Of a DNA stretch of 64,000 nucleotides, positions 1 to 9,435 are shown in pieces. Under the pieces are notes generated by a model. It was given only the letters and a program-made list of their open reading frames with translations, was not told where the DNA came from and ran no database searches. The stretch is from Bacteroides acidifaciens (GTDB taxonomy: Bacteria; Bacteroidota; Bacteroidia; Bacteroidales; Bacteroidaceae), in contig NZ_JANJZR010000004.1 in the NCBI RefSeq assembly GCF_024623065.1, forward strand, positions 1 through 64,000, written 5' to 3'. The first letter of the stretch is position 1, and each line of letters begins with the position of its first letter. The position numbers and the translations under genes are program-made.

Positions 1-109
1 TCAGGGACTTTCGCAAATTTAATCACTTAAAAATTAGATGTTTAACAGCATAAATTTAAATTTTGTCATCTACAAAAATATCAGCTATAAAATTATGACT
101 GAAGAGAAT

Positions 110-739
110 TTAAACAGGATCTGAGATTTCATGTTCTTCTTCCTCTTCCTCGTCCGCAAAAGGTTCCGGTCGCTGAGGCCCGTGGTTCACGAATGCAAAT
201 GCACAGAGCACTCCCATGATTCCACCGCTGAGATGTCCTTCCCATGACATATTGGCGGGGGAGAAATAAGGAAACATATGCCAGATAATCCCCCCATATA
301 GAAAGGTGACAAGTAGGGAAATAGCAATCAGTGGGACGTATTTGCGGAGAATACCGCTGAAAAAGAGAAAGAAGGCAAGTCCGTAGATGAGTCCGCTGGC
401 ACCGATGTGCCATCCCGGTTTGCCTATAATAAAGGTAAGCAGTCCCGCACCAAGCCAGATTAGGACAAAAATCTTGCCGGCTATCTCTCGGTAAAAATAA
501 AAAAGACACCAGGAAAGGAAGAATAAAGGAATTGTATTTGCCAATAAATGGCTGAATCCGCTGTGTATCAGCGGATGAGCCAAAATGCCTGTTACACCTC
601 GCTTTTCCATGGGATATATCCCCAAGTGAGAGAAGTCCCAGTCCATCCCGATTTCCAGAAACTTGAGTATATATAAGATGAAAATTAAGAACAAGGGCTT
701 TGCGGCAGCCACCGTGATACGCTGAATATCTTGCTTCAT
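110..739 (-). CDS. Rhomboid-family intramembrane serine protease
   Basis: A 209-residue polytopic membrane protein with about six hydrophobic segments. The rhomboid signature is complete: HSGFSHLLAN near residues 59-68, the nucleophile in GASG (Ser115) and the base in WEGHLSGG (His169). Rhomboids cleave transmembrane helices within the inner membrane; the substrate here is unknown. The C-terminus (about residues 195-205) is a run of glutamates, probably cytoplasmic. The open frame continues upstream to 787, but the ATG at 739 begins a normal N-terminus (MKQDIQRITV) and is preferred. The gene stands alone and is divergent from the debranching-enzyme operon. No clear TAnnTTTG promoter was seen for it. 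Confidence 0.9.
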   Translation of the reverse strand: MKQDIQRITVAAAKPLFLIFILYILKFLEIGMDWDFSHLGIYPMEKRGVTGILAHPLIHSGFSHLLANTIPLFFLSWCLFYFYREIAGKIFVLIWLGAGLLTFIIGKPGWHIGASGLIYGLAFFLFFSGILRKYVPLIAISLLVTFLYGGIIWHMFPYFSPANMSWEGHLSGGIMGVLCAFAFVNHGPQRPEPFADEEEEEEHEISDPV

Positions 740-816
740 GACATTCTTTTCTTTAGATATTTTGCGCAATACTACGAATATTTGCACAAAATCTGAAAAT
801 AAAAAGGCTTTTTATT

Positions 817-845
817 TTTGTTTTTATCTATAATTTGTACATTTG
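817..845 (+). promoter_or_regulatory. Bacteroidota promoter for the polysaccharide operon
   Basis: TACATTTG at 838-845 matches the -7 consensus TAnnTTTG, with TTTG at 817-820 as a -33 element 17 bases upstream. Transcription would start near 852, giving a leader of about 100 nt before the ATG at 955. The leader contains ttaacctttaaat shortly before the start codon, which resembles susC-type leaders (see the small RNA near 32.4 kb). Confidence 0.6.
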
Positions 846-954
846 GGCGTTATACCTGTTATGTATGGGGCTACAACTATTTAATATACAATGTGGCGAT
901 AAATATCAGGTGCGATATAATGACCAATAATTAACCTTTAAATAATGCACAACT

Positions 955-2892
955 ATGAGTTATTTACGATTTGACAAGACCCTCATGACGAATCTGGAAG
1001 AGTCTCTTCAGAGAGAAATTCTCCGGACGAACAAGGCAGGAGCTTATCATTGTACAACGATTGTTGATTGTAACACACGCAAATATCACGGACTGTTGGT
1101 AATTCCGGTTCCCAATCTCGACGATGAAAATCATGTGCTGCTATCTTCTCTTGATGAAACGGTAATTCAACACGGTGCAGAGTTTAACCTGGGGTTGCAT
1201 AAATATCAAGGAAACAACTTTAGTCCGAATGGGCACAAGTATATCCGTGAGTTTGATTGTGAGCATATTCCGGCGACAACTTACCGTGTTGGAGGTGTGG
1301 TTCTCCGCAAAGAAAAAATCTTTGTACATCATGAAAACAGAATCCTGATTCGTTATACTCTACTTGACGCGCATTCGGCAACGACTTTGCGCTTCCGGCC
1401 GTTCCTCGCTTTCAGAAGCGTACGCGAGTATACCCACGAAAATGCACAGGCAAGCCGTGAGTATCAACTTGTGGAAAACGGTATAAAGACTTGCATGTAT
1501 CCCGGCTATCCGGAACTTTATATGCAGTTGAACAAAAAGTGCGAATTCCATTTCCAGCCCGATTGGTATCGCGGCATTGAATATCCGAAAGAGCAGGAAC
1601 GCGGGTACGACTTCAATGAGGACCTGTACGTTCCGGGATATTTCGAGGTGGATATCAAGAAAGGAGAGAGTATTGTATTCTCTGCCGGAATTTCAGAAAC
1701 AACTCCGCGTAAACTGAAACAGACCTTTGAGGCGGAAGTGGCCGACCGTACGCCACGTGACAGTTTCTACCACTGCCTGAAGAATTCTGCCCATCAATTC
1801 CATAACAAACAGGAAGGTGAGCATTACATTCTTGCCGGTTATCCTTGGTTCAAATGCCGTGCACGTGATTTGTTCATTGCTTTGCCGGGTCTGACACTCG
1901 CTATTGATGAAGTTGACGAGTTTGAAGACGTGATGAAAACGGCAGAAAAAGCGATTCGTAACTTTATCAACGAAGAGTCTGTCGGGTACAAGATTTATGA
2001 AATGGAGCATCCGGATGTCCTGCTTTGGGCGATCTGGGCTTTGCAGCAATATGCCAAGGAGACTTCCCGCGAGCAATGCCGTCAGAAATACGGTGAACTT
2101 TTGAAAGACATCATGGAATTTATCCGCCAGCGGAAGCATGACAATCTTTTCTTGCACGAGAACGGATTGCTTTATGCAAATGGTACTGAGAAAGCAATTA
2201 CATGGATGAATTCCACGGTGAACGGACATCCGGTGATTCCTCGTACAGGATATATTGTTGAATTTAACGCATTGTGGTATAATGCATTGCGCTTTATAGC
2301 CGATTTGGTACGCGAAGGTGGTGATGTATATTTGGCAGATGCGCTTGATGCACAGGCAGAAGTGACTGGAAAGTCATTTGTCGATGTATTCCGTAACGAA
2401 TACGGATATCTGCTCGACTATGTTGATGGTAATATGATGGATTGGAGTGTACGCCCCAATATGATATTTGCCGCAGCATTTGATTACTCTCCGTTAGACC
2501 GGGCACAAAAGAAACAAGTGCTTGATATTGTGACTAAAGAATTGCTGACTCCTAAAGGAATCCGTTCTTTGAGTCCGAAGAGCGGGGGATATAATCCGAA
2601 TTATGTAGGTCCGCAGGTACAACGTGACTATGCATATCATCAGGGAACGGCATGGCCTTGGCTGATGGGATTCTATCTGGAAGCTTATCTTCGGATTTAT
2701 AAGATGAGCGGATTGTCATTTGTTGAACGCCAGTTGATTGGTTATGATGATGAGATGACGAGCCATTGTATTGGTTCCATAGCCGAACTGTTTGACGGGA
2801 ATCCACCTTTCAGGGGACGTGGTGCTGTGTCATTTGCGATGAATACGGCAGAAATCCTGCGTGTTTTGAAGCTGCTGTCTAAATATTATTAA
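955..2892 (+). CDS. Glycogen debranching enzyme (amylo-alpha-1,6-glucosidase family)
   Basis: A 645-residue cytoplasmic protein without a signal peptide. The N-terminal third matches the bacterial/archaeal debranching-enzyme N-domain (TTIVDCNTRKYHGLLVIPVP), and the remainder is the (alpha/alpha)6 catalytic domain, with conserved stretches AGYPWFKCRARDLFIALPGL and YHQGTAWPWLMG. The family hydrolyses alpha-1,6 branch points of glycogen-like alpha-glucans. It is the first gene of a tight operon with a GT4 glycosyltransferase (17 nt gap) and a GH57 amylase (17 nt gap), so the three probably turn over an intracellular storage glucan. There is no strong Shine-Dalgarno site, as is usual in this phylum. 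Confidence 0.9.
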   Translation: MSYLRFDKTLMTNLEESLQREILRTNKAGAYHCTTIVDCNTRKYHGLLVIPVPNLDDENHVLLSSLDETVIQHGAEFNLGLHKYQGNNFSPNGHKYIREFDCEHIPATTYRVGGVVLRKEKIFVHHENRILIRYTLLDAHSATTLRFRPFLAFRSVREYTHENAQASREYQLVENGIKTCMYPGYPELYMQLNKKCEFHFQPDWYRGIEYPKEQERGYDFNEDLYVPGYFEVDIKKGESIVFSAGISETTPRKLKQTFEAEVADRTPRDSFYHCLKNSAHQFHNKQEGEHYILAGYPWFKCRARDLFIALPGLTLAIDEVDEFEDVMKTAEKAIRNFINEESVGYKIYEMEHPDVLLWAIWALQQYAKETSREQCRQKYGELLKDIMEFIRQRKHDNLFLHENGLLYANGTEKAITWMNSTVNGHPVIPRTGYIVEFNALWYNALRFIADLVREGGDVYLADALDAQAEVTGKSFVDVFRNEYGYLLDYVDGNMMDWSVRPNMIFAAAFDYSPLDRAQKKQVLDIVTKELLTPKGIRSLSPKSGGYNPNYVGPQVQRDYAYHQGTAWPWLMGFYLEAYLRIYKMSGLSFVERQLIGYDDEMTSHCIGSIAELFDGNPPFRGRGAVSFAMNTAEILRVLKLLSKYY

Positions 2893-2909
2893 AGAAAGGA
2901 GGAACGAAG

Positions 2910-4175
2910 ATGAAAGTTTTAATGTTTGGTTGGGAATTCCCCCCAAAAATATATGGTGGTCTTGCAGTTGCTTCTTACGGAATAACTAAAGGATTGAGTT
3001 TGCAAGGTGATATGGAAACGATTTTCTGTATGCCCAAGCCTTGCGGAGAAGAAGAAAAGTTCTTGAAAATCATCGGTATGAATCAAGTGCCTATCGTGTG
3101 GCGTGATGTCAACTATGACTACTTGAAATCCCGTTTGCTGGAGATGTCGCCGGAAGAGTATTACTCTTTCCGTGATCATATCTATGCCGATTTTTCTTAT
3201 ATGCATGTCAATGATTTGGGATGTATGGAGTTTGCCGGCGGTTATCCTGGAAACTTGCATGAAGAAATCAACAATTTCTCCATAATAGCCGGAGTAGTTG
3301 CCCGCCAGCAGGAATTTGACATTATCCATGCACACGATTGGCTGACTTATCCTGCCGGTGTACATGCCAAGATGGTAAGTGGCAAACCGCTTTGTATCCA
3401 TGTGCATGCAACAGATTTCGACCGTTCCCGCGGTAAAGTAAATCCTACTGTTTATTCGATCGAGAAGAATGGCATGGATCATGCCGATTGCATCATGTGT
3501 GTGTCCGAACTTACCCGCCGAACGGTTATTAACGAGTATCACCAGGATCCGCGCAAGGTATTTGCCATGCACAATGCCGTCTATCCGTTGTCGCAGGAAT
3601 TGTTGGATATTCCGCGTCCCGATCATTCTAAAGAGAAGGTGGTTACTTTCCTCGGACGTATCACCATGCAGAAAGGGCCGGAGTACTTTGTGGAAGCTGC
3701 CGCACTTGTATTGAAACGCACCCGTAATATCCGTTTCGTGATGGCGGGTTCGGGTGATATGTTGAATGCCATGATTAACCTGGCGGCAGAACGCGGCATT
3801 GCCGACCGTTTCCACTTCCCGGGCTTTATGAAAGGTAAACAAGTATATGAGGTTTATAAGAATAGTGATGTGTTTGTCATGCCTTCCGTTTCCGAGCCTT
3901 TCGGTATCGCTCCTTTGGAAGCTATGCAGTGTGGGACGCCTTCCATCATTTCAAAGCAGTCGGGTTGTGGTGAAATTCTCGACAAAGTGATTAAGACCGA
4001 CTACTGGGATATACATGCTATGGCCGACGCCATTTATTCCATCTGTACCAATCCGTCGCTTTTCAGTTATCTGCAGGATGAAGGAAAGAAAGAGGTGGAC
4101 GGAATTACTTGGGAAAAAGTCGGTTTGAGAATCCGTGCTCTCTACGAGGATGTGTTAAGAAACTATGGTAAATAA
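2910..4175 (+). CDS. GT4-type glycosyltransferase, glycogen-synthase-like
   Basis: A 421-residue GT-B fold enzyme. The N-domain starts MFGWEFPPKIYGGLAVA with the glycine-rich acceptor loop and contains HAHDWLTYPAG. The C-domain has FLGRITMQKGPEYFVEAA and the nucleotide-sugar motif EPFGIAPLEAMQCGTPSI (the E-x7-E pattern). It is cytoplasmic. Lying between a debranching enzyme and a GH57 amylase, it probably elongates or remodels an alpha-glucan; the donor sugar cannot be read from sequence. An unusually good ribosome site (GGAGG at 2898-2902) precedes the ATG. Confidence 0.88.
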   Translation: MKVLMFGWEFPPKIYGGLAVASYGITKGLSLQGDMETIFCMPKPCGEEEKFLKIIGMNQVPIVWRDVNYDYLKSRLLEMSPEEYYSFRDHIYADFSYMHVNDLGCMEFAGGYPGNLHEEINNFSIIAGVVARQQEFDIIHAHDWLTYPAGVHAKMVSGKPLCIHVHATDFDRSRGKVNPTVYSIEKNGMDHADCIMCVSELTRRTVINEYHQDPRKVFAMHNAVYPLSQELLDIPRPDHSKEKVVTFLGRITMQKGPEYFVEAAALVLKRTRNIRFVMAGSGDMLNAMINLAAERGIADRFHFPGFMKGKQVYEVYKNSDVFVMPSVSEPFGIAPLEAMQCGTPSIISKQSGCGEILDKVIKTDYWDIHAMADAIYSICTNPSLFSYLQDEGKKEVDGITWEKVGLRIRALYEDVLRNYGK

Positions 4176-4192
4176 CGAAACAATATATAAAA

Positions 4193-5662
4193 ATGAGAAC
4201 TATCTGTCTTTATTTTGAGATACATCAGATTATACATTTGAAACGCTACCGTTTCTTTGATATCGGTAATGATCATTATTATTATGATGATTATGCGAAT
4301 GAAACGGGCATGAATGAAGTGGCCGAACGTTCATATATTCCTGCTCTCAGCACATTGATTGAGATGGCGAAAAATTCAGGCGGTGCCTTTAAGGTTGCGC
4401 TGTCTATTTCGGGAGTAGCTTTGGAGCAACTTGAAATCCATGCTCCGGCAGTGATTGACTTATTGCATCAGTTGAATGATACCGGTTGTTGTGAATTCCT
4501 TTGTGAACCTTATTCGCATGGCTTGTCCTCACTTGCCAATGAAGATTGCTTCCGTGAAGAAGTGCTTCGTCAGCGTGATAAGATGAAACAAATGTTTGGA
4601 AAGGAACCGAAAGTGTTCCGCAATTCCAGTTTGATTTATTCGGACGAGATTGGTGGTCTGGTGGCTTCTATGGGGTTCAAGGGAATGTTGACAGAAGGTG
4701 CCAAGCATGTGTTGGGATGGAAGAGCCCACATTATGTATACCACTGTAATCAGGCTCCGAGCCTTAAACTTCTATTGAGAGATTTCAAACTGTCAGATGA
4801 TATAAGTTTGCGTTTTTCTAATTCGGATTGGGCGGAATATCCTTTGTTTGCGGACAAATATATCAATTGGATTGATGCATTGCCACAAGAAGAACAAGTT
4901 ATCAATATCTTTATGGAATTGAGTGCGCTGGGTATGGCTCAGCCGTTATCTTCCAATATTCTCGAATTCCTGAAAGCTTTGCCGGAATGTGCGAAAGCGA
5001 AAGGCATTACTTTCTCTACGCCAACGGATATCGTGACGAAGTTGAAATCTGTTTCTCAGCTTGATGTTGCTTATCCGATGTCATGGGTAGATGAAGAGAG
5101 GGATACTAGCTGCTGGCTGGGCAATGTAATGCAACGTGAAGCTTTTAATAAACTGTATAGTGTAGCAGAGCGCATTCATTTAAGTGACGACCGTCGTATC
5201 AAGCAGGACTGGGATTATTTGCAGGCCAGCAATAATTTCCGTTTCATGACTACAAAGAATAACGGTATGTGGTTGAATCGTGGTATCTATGACTCTCCTT
5301 ATGATGCTTTCACTAACTACATGAATATTCTGGCTGACTTTATCAAACGGGTGGATTCATTGTATCCTTCAGATGTTGACAGCGAAGAACTTAACTCTTT
5401 GTTGACTACGATTAAGAATCAAGGTGACGAAATCACTGAGTTGGAGAAAGAGGTTGAGAAATTGCAGGCAAAGGTTGCAAAGGAAGCTGCTAAAAAGACT
5501 ACGGCAAAGAAGCAGACTGCGGCTGCTGCTGAACCTGTAGTAAAAGAGTCTGGTGCTAAAGCTGCTAAACCTGCCGCCAAGAAAGCTACCGCTAAAAAGG
5601 CTACTGAACCAAAGAAACCGGCTGCAAAAGCTAAGAAAACTACAGCAAAGAAAGAAGGATAA
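4193..5662 (+). CDS. GH57 alpha-amylase with a Lys/Ala-rich histone-H1-like tail
   Basis: A 489-residue cytoplasmic protein. Residues 1 to about 400 are a GH57 catalytic domain: N-terminal CLYFEIHQIIHLKRYRFF, then EFLCEPYSHGLSSL, the region expected to hold the catalytic glutamate. GH57 enzymes cleave or transfer alpha-1,4-glucan. The last 85 or so residues are different: a short heptad-like coil (ITELEKEVEKLQAKVAKEAA), then low-complexity Lys/Ala/Thr repeats (AAKKATAKKATEPKK) like histone H1 tails. The tail is highly basic and presumably disordered; it could bind a polyanion or the nucleoid, which is inference. It is the last gene of the operon, followed by a strong terminator. Confidence 0.88.
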   Translation: MRTICLYFEIHQIIHLKRYRFFDIGNDHYYYDDYANETGMNEVAERSYIPALSTLIEMAKNSGGAFKVALSISGVALEQLEIHAPAVIDLLHQLNDTGCCEFLCEPYSHGLSSLANEDCFREEVLRQRDKMKQMFGKEPKVFRNSSLIYSDEIGGLVASMGFKGMLTEGAKHVLGWKSPHYVYHCNQAPSLKLLLRDFKLSDDISLRFSNSDWAEYPLFADKYINWIDALPQEEQVINIFMELSALGMAQPLSSNILEFLKALPECAKAKGITFSTPTDIVTKLKSVSQLDVAYPMSWVDEERDTSCWLGNVMQREAFNKLYSVAERIHLSDDRRIKQDWDYLQASNNFRFMTTKNNGMWLNRGIYDSPYDAFTNYMNILADFIKRVDSLYPSDVDSEELNSLLTTIKNQGDEITELEKEVEKLQAKVAKEAAKKTTAKKQTAAAAEPVVKESGAKAAKPAAKKATAKKATEPKKPAAKAKKTTAKKEG

Positions 5663-5681
5663 GATAAGTCGCTCTTAATAT

Positions 5682-5723
5682 AAAAAGCCGTGAATCTGAT
5701 GAAGGTCAAATTCACGGCTTTTT
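5682..5723. terminator. Bidirectional terminator
   Basis: A perfect 14-bp inverted repeat (5682-5695 with 5710-5723), built on aaaaagccgtgaat, with an A-run on one side and a T-run on the other. It ends the GH57 operon and can also act on the convergent DUF4270 transcript. Confidence 0.85.
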
Positions 5724-5762
5724 CATTATATCATTGTCTTTTGAATATTTCTATAAAATAAT

Positions 5763-5792
5763 AGCGCGAATTACATTCAAGTAATCCGCGCT
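5763..5792 (-). terminator. Terminator of the DUF4270 operon
   Basis: A 12-bp stem (5763-5774 with 5781-5792, loop of 6). The single imperfect pair is G.U when read on the minus strand but A.C on the plus strand, and the minus-strand 3' side is T-rich, so it belongs to the minus-strand transcript. Confidence 0.65.
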
Positions 5793-5822
5793 GATATTTT
5801 ATAGATGTGTCTCTATTATTTT

Positions 5823-7571
5823 TTATTTTGATATTGGTTCAAAGTTAGTGGATACAACTTCTAATTTTAATACATTATTAGGGTATTCATGTATCATTTT
5901 AGGAGTTCCATCTTGGTTGTATTGAGGTTCTCCATTTTTTACTTCTTGAATCATTTTTTCTCCATTTTTACCACCTTTCAAACGTACATAACCAGGCTTT
6001 AAGTCATGTTGTATGCTTATTATGTTAGAAGAACTTCCATAATAACTATTACTTGAAGAAGAATCTTTGGTAACAAGTACTGGGATAAGTATGAACTTGT
6101 TCCATTCACTTAATTCTTCCCATTGTTCGATGGTAGTTGCTATTTCTTTTTTAGGTTCTTCTTCAGGATCGTTTGGATCGGGGATATAAAATGTTATAGG
6201 TAATGCTTTTCGGGCAGCTTCTCTATCCGCTAAACAATTGTTAATCATTTGAGTGATATTGTTGAATGTATATTGGGTAAAGCTAAGTGAATTATTTGAA
6301 TAATCAAATAGGGCTGAAGTTGTACCATCACTAAGTTGATTCTTTTCAAAAAAAGTATCTTTGTACTTTTTGCGTATCAATAAAACATTTCTTGGTTTGG
6401 ACATTTCAAATTTCTTATCATTCGTTTCATTATAAATGGGAATTCCAAGTTTTACAGCATTCAAAGTGTCCCCTTGTAATTCTTTTGCTATTTCGCTAAC
6501 AGGAATAGTTACCTGAGTGAAAATGCCAGCAGGACTTTTTATATAAGTCAAATCGGGATTTTCAATGCAACTCTCAATAGCATCTTGTTCATTATTCAAA
6601 CTGTTTGCTTGAATAATTTCACGGGTAGAAGTAAATGAACGTCTACTATATACTACAGAGTCTTTTCCAGTAGATGTATGTAGTAGACCACCTGTAACGC
6701 TATCTCTTGCATGTTCCAAAAATGTCACATCCATTTGTATGGTATTGATATAGAGAATCGTTCCATCACCATAGTCGCTTTTTACATATAATCCAGGAAA
6801 TATATTTTGAAATTTTTGATATAAATCCTTAGTGCGGCCTTCTTTAAGGAGTTCTTTTCCTAGTTCTTTTGTTTTTTCTTGATCCAATGTAATTTTAACA
6901 TAAGGGACGTATGTAGAAAGGTTACGTATGGAGTCGCTGATAGATAAGTCAACTGCTGTATAAGCTTTATTACCTAATAAACTTGTTGTTTTGTCATAAT
7001 ATGCTGCAGGGTTAATATTAGTATAATATGCTTTTGGGTCTTCATACCAATAATGTTTATTTCCCTTATCATCTACCTTTTTCTTGTCTAATTCATACAT
7101 ACTTAGGCGACATGCTGTCAATGAATCTCCAAAATAACTGTCATACCAAAGATAAATATTAATTTGGCAGTTACCGATAGGAGTACTTCCATCTTTAATG
7201 ATTGTGTAGTTTTTAGATACGGCATCTTCTACATTACTGAAACTTGTCATCATCTTTCCTGTTCCACTTGTGGTAGTCCCAGAAAAAGCTTCAGGGAAAG
7301 TCATTCCTTGCGGACAATTTAGTTGAGCCAGAAATCCTGCTTCATAAGTTCCAAATGTTGCATCTGTGAATTTCCCAACATATCCAATATTTGTTTTGGC
7401 GTAAATTTCTCCTGCAGGAACGGATTCCGTTGTAACATCAAATGTCGTCAGCTTTCCATTAATATCTCGGTCGCTTCCCGGAAACATTCCCAATCCCAAT
7501 CCTGCTGTGTTGTCATCACAACCGAAAAAAGAGATTGCCAGTAAAGCTATTAAGGCGTATTTTGCTTTCAT
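5823..7571 (-). CDS. DUF4270-family lipoprotein
   Basis: A 582-residue protein with a short signal peptide and lipobox (LLAISFFGC). The acidic residues right after the cysteine (CDDN) resemble the Bacteroides surface-export signal. The mature part is beta-rich with no catalytic motif I recognise. The N-terminal pattern (TAGLGLGMFPGSDRDI, later VGKFTDATFGTYEAGFLAQL) fits DUF4270, an uncharacterised Bacteroidota outer-membrane lipoprotein family. It lies 21 nt downstream of the starch-synthase-like gene in one transcript, a pairing I recall from other Bacteroides. Function unknown. Confidence 0.8.
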   Translation of the reverse strand: MKAKYALIALLAISFFGCDDNTAGLGLGMFPGSDRDINGKLTTFDVTTESVPAGEIYAKTNIGYVGKFTDATFGTYEAGFLAQLNCPQGMTFPEAFSGTTTSGTGKMMTSFSNVEDAVSKNYTIIKDGSTPIGNCQINIYLWYDSYFGDSLTACRLSMYELDKKKVDDKGNKHYWYEDPKAYYTNINPAAYYDKTTSLLGNKAYTAVDLSISDSIRNLSTYVPYVKITLDQEKTKELGKELLKEGRTKDLYQKFQNIFPGLYVKSDYGDGTILYINTIQMDVTFLEHARDSVTGGLLHTSTGKDSVVYSRRSFTSTREIIQANSLNNEQDAIESCIENPDLTYIKSPAGIFTQVTIPVSEIAKELQGDTLNAVKLGIPIYNETNDKKFEMSKPRNVLLIRKKYKDTFFEKNQLSDGTTSALFDYSNNSLSFTQYTFNNITQMINNCLADREAARKALPITFYIPDPNDPEEEPKKEIATTIEQWEELSEWNKFILIPVLVTKDSSSSNSYYGSSSNIISIQHDLKPGYVRLKGGKNGEKMIQEVKNGEPQYNQDGTPKMIHEYPNNVLKLEVVSTNFEPISK

Positions 7572-7592
7572 GATCGTCGTATCTTGATTTTT

Positions 7593-8429
7593 TTATTCTT
7601 CTTTTTCGTTTGCAGTGGCTTCCCATACCTGGTCGTAGAACTCGTTGCAAGCATCTGCGTAGTTTTCCGGGTTCTGGTAGTCAAGTACCAATTTGCCTGA
7701 TTGGCGGGCGTATTCAATAATAGACTCGTCTACCTTTTCGCTATTCTGTATAACTCCGTCAGAGTAGTCGACAGCTAGTTTGCAAAGAGCGGCGTAGTCC
7801 ATTGGTACATTCAAGTCGCCTAAATCTTTCTTTGAAATACCTTTTAGCATCAGCTTTGCGGCGAAGTCGTCGCTAAGTGTATTCTTGAAGTCGTCCTCAT
7901 AAACCGAGAATACTACCTTGGCATCACGGAAAGAAGGCTCGTCTTTGTAGGCTTTCTTAATATAAAGAGGAGCCAGAGCCGTCATCCAGCCATGGCAATG
8001 GATTACATCCGGACACCAACGAAGTTTCTTCACTGTTTCCAGTACACCCCGTGCATAGAAGATGGCGCGACTGTCGTTGTCATCATATTCCACACCATTT
8101 TCGTCCGCTGTCTGCAAGCGGTTCTGGAAATAATCATCGTTGTCGATGAAATATACCTGCATACGTGCGGATTGGATAGAAGCGACTTTTATAATCAGTG
8201 GGTGGTCAGTATCATCGATAATCAGGTTCATCCCGGAGAGACGGATCACTTCGTGCAGTTGGTTTCTGCGCTCGTTGATGTTTCCCCATTTGGGCATGAA
8301 GGTTCTGATTTCACGGCCTTTTTCTTGTATTGCCTGTGGAAGGTTTCTACCTATATTGGCCATTTCGGATTCTGAAACGTAAGGTGTAATCTCTTGAGTA
8401 ATAAATAAAACTTTATTCGCCTTTGTCAT
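7593..8429 (-). CDS. Glycogen/starch-synthase-like protein, N-domain only
   Basis: A 278-residue cytoplasmic protein resembling the N-terminal Rossmann domain of GT5 glycogen synthases: KVLFITQEITPYVSES opens the fold, FMPKWGNINERRNQLH follows, and VIHCHGWMTALAPLYIKKAY is the conserved HxHGW/HDW region. GlgA enzymes are about 480 residues. Here the C-terminal nucleotide-sugar domain is absent and the frame ends normally, so this looks like a stable short family form rather than a recent truncation. Without the donor domain it may be an accessory or regulatory subunit. It is divergent from panC and transcribed from 8458-8465. Confidence 0.8.
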   Translation of the reverse strand: MTKANKVLFITQEITPYVSESEMANIGRNLPQAIQEKGREIRTFMPKWGNINERRNQLHEVIRLSGMNLIIDDTDHPLIIKVASIQSARMQVYFIDNDDYFQNRLQTADENGVEYDDNDSRAIFYARGVLETVKKLRWCPDVIHCHGWMTALAPLYIKKAYKDEPSFRDAKVVFSVYEDDFKNTLSDDFAAKLMLKGISKKDLGDLNVPMDYAALCKLAVDYSDGVIQNSEKVDESIIEYARQSGKLVLDYQNPENYADACNEFYDQVWEATANEKEE

Positions 8430-8457
8430 AATAACAATAGTTCTCTATAATATTCTG

Positions 8458-8465
8458 CAAAGATA
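8458..8465 (-). promoter_or_regulatory. Promoter -7 element (TATCTTTG)
   Basis: The minus strand reads TATCTTTG, matching TAnnTTTG, about 29 bases before the ATG of the starch-synthase-like gene. Confidence 0.6.
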
Positions 8466-8571
8466 CGAAAAAAAAGACACATTAAATAAGATATTCTTTC
8501 TTTATGTGGCAAATATTAGTTTATTTTGCAGAGTTTTTGCAAACGAGTAAAACATAAACCAATTGACGAAA

Positions 8572-9417
8572 ATGAAAATAGTGCACACTATCAAGGACTT
8601 ACAGGCAGAATTGACTGCCTTGAGAGCCCAAGGTGAAACGGTAGGACTGGTTCCTACAATGGGTGCTTTACACGCGGGACATGCATCTCTGGTAAAGCGC
8701 AGCGTAAGTGAGAATGGTGTAACTGTTGTGAGTGTTTTTGTGAATCCCACACAGTTTAACGATAAAAACGATTTAGAGAAGTATCCGCGTACATTAGATG
8801 CAGATTGCCGTTTGTTGGAAGAATGCGGAGCGGATTTCGCTTTTGCTCCTTCGGTAAGCGAAATGTATCCGGAGCCGGATACTCGTCAATTTAGCTATGC
8901 ACCATTAGATACGGTGATGGAAGGTGCTTTCCGTCCGGGACATTTCAATGGGGTTTGCCAGATTGTCAGCAAATTGTTTGATGCTGTACAGCCGGACAAG
9001 GCCTATTTCGGTGAGAAAGATTTCCAGCAATTGGCGATTATCCGTGAGATGGTGCGCCAGTTGCAATATGAGTTGGAGATTGTAGGTTGTCCGATTGTCC
9101 GTGAAGAGGATGGTTTGGCATTGAGCAGCCGGAACAAGCGTTTATCTGCACAAGAACGTGAAAATGCTTTAAATATTTCTCAGACCTTATTTAAAAGTCG
9201 TAACTTTGCAGCCACTCACACAGTGAGCGAAACGCAGAAGATGGTGGAAGATGCGATTGAAGTTGCTCCAGGCTTGCGGTTGGAGTATTTTGAAATCGTA
9301 GACGGAAATACATTGCAGAAGATAAATAATTGGGAGGATACTTCTTATGCAGTAGGATGCATTACTGTATTCTGTGGGGAAGTCCGCTTGATTGATAACA
9401 TTAAATATAAAGAATAA
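8572..9417 (+). CDS. panC: Pantothenate synthetase
   Basis: A 281-residue cytoplasmic enzyme that condenses pantoate and beta-alanine with ATP to give pantothenate, the coenzyme A precursor. The nucleotidyltransferase motif [14 protein letters not shown] places the HxGH histidines at residues 34 and 37; [28 protein letters not shown] and the KMSKS-like LSSRNKRLS follow in order. The frame is open from a TTG at 8563, but the ATG at 8572 gives the usual N-terminus and is preferred. panD follows after 18 nt. Confidence 0.97.
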   Translation: MKIVHTIKDLQAELTALRAQGETVGLVPTMGALHAGHASLVKRSVSENGVTVVSVFVNPTQFNDKNDLEKYPRTLDADCRLLEECGADFAFAPSVSEMYPEPDTRQFSYAPLDTVMEGAFRPGHFNGVCQIVSKLFDAVQPDKAYFGEKDFQQLAIIREMVRQLQYELEIVGCPIVREEDGLALSSRNKRLSAQERENALNISQTLFKSRNFAATHTVSETQKMVEDAIEVAPGLRLEYFEIVDGNTLQKINNWEDTSYAVGCITVFCGEVRLIDNIKYKE

Positions 9418-9435
9418 CTAAAAAGACGAAACCTT

